From a virus, in the IMG/VR virus record IMGVR_UViG_3300032282_001213, positions 1-33,357 of that record: a DNA stretch of 33,357 nucleotides; one strand, 5' to 3'. Below, in pieces: positions 31,372 through 33,357 of the stretch. Each line of letters starts with the position of its first letter. The first letter of the stretch is position 1. Position numbers and translations under genes: made by a program. The notes below the pieces were generated by a model. The model saw only the letters and a list, made by a program, of their open reading frames with translations. It had not been told where the DNA came from and searched no databases.

Positions 31372-33357
31372 ATGAAAAAACAGATTCTAAAGATCGCTGG
31401 TGTCAAGTCTGAGAAGGAATTCTATAAGAAGTATCCTACAGAAGAAGCATTCATGAAGGTGCATGGTAAAGCCTTCAAGAAAGCACAAATTGGTGCTTAT
31501 ATTGGAGGAGAAAGAACTCCTTCTGCAGAAATGATAAATTTCAGCGATATATATAATGCTAATGATAGGCTAGTTACAGGCTCTACACAGGATGAGAGAG
31601 ATTATCAAGCATACCTTGCTGCTCAACAAGCTGCTGATTCTAAAGGCGGTAGTGGTGGAGGACTTGGTAATCTTGCCAATCTTGCTAGTAGTATTGGTGG
31701 TGATGGTACAGGTGATTCAGAGATGATGAAGTTATTTAGTGGTGGTGGTGGAGAAGGTGGTGCTGGATTAGCATCTGCAGCTTCTGCTATGGCTAAACGT
31801 GGTAAGAAAGTTAAAAAGTTCCAAGGTGGTGGTAATGAACCTGTCCTTGAAAACTTCCCTGATTATAACTCTTGGAAAAGTGCACATGACACTTGGGAAT
31901 CTTCTGGTGGTAATAACAATGCTATAGGTGCTACCACTACTACAACTACTGGTGGTCAAAAAGTTGGTACTATGACCACTGCTAAAGCACCTGCAAGTTC
32001 TCCAACTGCTAAGGGTACAGATTTAAGCTATGCTCAGCAAACTCCTTCTGAAAAGAGTGCTGATACAATGAATGGTATAGCAAAAGCTCTAGGTCCTATT
32101 GGTGGATTTGTTAAAGCATTTCAAACTTTGAAAGCTGAGAAAGAAGCAAGAAAAGCAGCTGAGCAAATGAGAGATGTAAGTGCTCTTACACTACAGGCTT
32201 CTAGAACTAGACCTGAAGAAACACAACGTCAATATATTCGTCCTGAAGATGTAAAAAATACTGGTGAAGAATTCTTCCCTATCTATGGTGTAGGTACTCC
32301 TAAGAATCCAATGGGTACAAATGTTCTAGCTAAATATGGTGGTAGAATATTGAGAGCACAAGATGGAGAAGAAGTTAACTATGATGAGATTGGTGGCAAT
32401 CCTACAGAAATTCAAAACACTTATGATCCAAATGATCTATATGGTGATTTGGGATATGAGCCTCTTAGTGACTCAGAACAAATGAAGCAGTACTACTATG
32501 GTGGTGGTATTCGTAGAGCACAAGATGGTGCTATTGGTGAGCGTACTAGTGGCTTCTCTAATTTTATTACAGGGGGTGGTGGTGATGCTCTTTCAGGCAT
32601 CTCTAATGCTGCATTTGATAATGCTGGTTCACAATTTGGTAGTGCAGCAGCTGATGTTGTTGGTCTAATTCCTGGTGTTGGTCCTGTTGCAAAAGCTTTA
32701 GCAAAACCTGTATTGAGTACAATTGGTGGTATTCTTGGCGGTGGCAATAAGAGAAAAACTCATAAAGCACAGATTGCTACAAATAGAAATTTACAAAACA
32801 CATCTCTTAACCAAGGAGCACAAGCTGTTCAAGCTCAGTATTCTCAGTTTGTTAGAGAGGGTGGAAATATTCCTAGTGCACAAGTAGGTAAAGATCTTCA
32901 AAAAATTGGTAAGTGTGCAGCAGAAGAGGCTCGTAATAAAGAATATGGTGCAATGGATAAACAAGCAGCTAAAGAAAATAGAGCTTGGGATAAAGAAGTG
33001 GCAGCAGCTGAAAGAGAGGCTGCAAGACAAACTGCTAGAGAAAGAGCTGATTATATTAGTGAGGGATTAACAGGATATGGTGATAAGGTTAAGAGAAAAG
33101 ATTTTGAAGCTGGTTATCAAGCATTTGCTGCACAAAATCCTGAACTTGCTAAAGATAGACTACTATATACAATAGCTAATAAAGAACTTCCAAAACTTCA
33201 TTCTAACAGAGATTATTATTTGAGAAAAGTTCTTAATAGACAAAATCCTCAAATGGGATATGATACACTTAGTCTCCCTGGATTAATGCAAACTATGCAA
33301 AAAGGATATGGTAGTGGTGAAGGATATTTACAAGCATGGGATAAAGGATTTCCTCAA
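31372..33357 (+). CDS. Large Gly-rich cargo-type protein, partial (first 662 codons)
   Basis: An open frame begins at ATG 31372, two bases after the previous stop, and runs without a stop to the window end, so the gene is cut. It shares the motif of its neighbour: KKAQIG near residue 37, GGRILRAQDG near 325, GGGIRRAQDG near 378 and GGNIPSAQVG near 498. Gly-rich flexible regions (about 85-140), a hydrophobic Gly/Ala segment (residues about 425-460, VVGLIPGVGPVAKAL) that could insert in membrane, and a long charged Ala-rich helix (about 515-570) follow. The hydrophobic segment and helix fit an ejected channel or internal virion protein. The missing 3' end prevents further assignment. Confidence 0.75.
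   Translation, partial: MKKQILKIAGVKSEKEFYKKYPTEEAFMKVHGKAFKKAQIGAYIGGERTPSAEMINFSDIYNANDRLVTGSTQDERDYQAYLAAQQAADSKGGSGGGLGNLANLASSIGGDGTGDSEMMKLFSGGGGEGGAGLASAASAMAKRGKKVKKFQGGGNEPVLENFPDYNSWKSAHDTWESSGGNNNAIGATTTTTTGGQKVGTMTTAKAPASSPTAKGTDLSYAQQTPSEKSADTMNGIAKALGPIGGFVKAFQTLKAEKEARKAAEQMRDVSALTLQASRTRPEETQRQYIRPEDVKNTGEEFFPIYGVGTPKNPMGTNVLAKYGGRILRAQDGEEVNYDEIGGNPTEIQNTYDPNDLYGDLGYEPLSDSEQMKQYYYGGGIRRAQDGAIGERTSGFSNFITGGGGDALSGISNAAFDNAGSQFGSAAADVVGLIPGVGPVAKALAKPVLSTIGGILGGGNKRKTHKAQIATNRNLQNTSLNQGAQAVQAQYSQFVREGGNIPSAQVGKDLQKIGKCAAEEARNKEYGAMDKQAAKENRAWDKEVAAAEREAARQTARERADYISEGLTGYGDKVKRKDFEAGYQAFAAQNPELAKDRLLYTIANKELPKLHSNRDYYLRKVLNRQNPQMGYDTLSLPGLMQTMQKGYGSGEGYLQAWDKGFPQ

Overview
The window looks like the virion-structure half of a tailed phage genome in the crAss-like group (order Crassvirales), infecting a member of the Bacteroidota. 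Three things point there. First, the gene order: small regulatory and packaging genes, terminase large subunit, portal, acidic scaffold-like protein, major capsid protein, fibre-type proteins, a conserved 242-residue tail protein, an IHF-like protein, a tail-tubular/ring protein, a very large muzzle/tail-stabilisation protein, then large Gly-rich cargo-type proteins. Second, the wording of several proteins as I remember crAss-like families. Third, three promoters of the Bacteroidota type (TTTG, 19-21 bases, TAnnTTTR). No homology search was possible, so family assignments rest on motifs, order and memory. No tRNA, integrase, transposase or CRISPR array was seen.

Layout. 1-481: a minus-strand gene of unknown function with its terminator. 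484-938: a 455-base intergenic region with G-rich repeats, inverted repeats, a site matching the bacterial centromere parS, and the first promoter. 939-2786: six small, mostly overlapping genes (winged-helix-like, HU-like, zinc-ribbon, two acidic unknowns, and a possible small terminase). 2789-7934: terminase, portal and an SPFH/stomatin-like protein. 7993-10944: a promoter, scaffold-like protein and major capsid protein. 10945-11135: a dense, apparently structured RNA region. 11136-14107: two head or connector proteins and a Cys-containing virion protein, ended by a strong terminator. 14117-18690: small Cys-bearing proteins, a collar-domain fibre, a protein of Thr-rich linkers and Cys modules, and a small relative, ended by a terminator. 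18732-29080: a promoter, an HTH-metallophosphoesterase, tail proteins, the 2005-residue muzzle protein and a 288-residue protein. 29082-33357: two proteins sharing a repeated GG...AQxG motif, the second cut by the window end.

How it works together: the first promoter probably drives early packaging and regulatory genes into terminase and portal. The second drives scaffold and capsid. The structured element may set capsid expression against downstream genes. The third drives tail assembly. Genes are tightly coupled (TAATG and ATGA junctions). The most notable observations are the parS-like site in the intergenic region, the multi-stem RNA element after the capsid gene, and the exchangeable Thr-linker/Cys-domain modules spread across several virion proteins.
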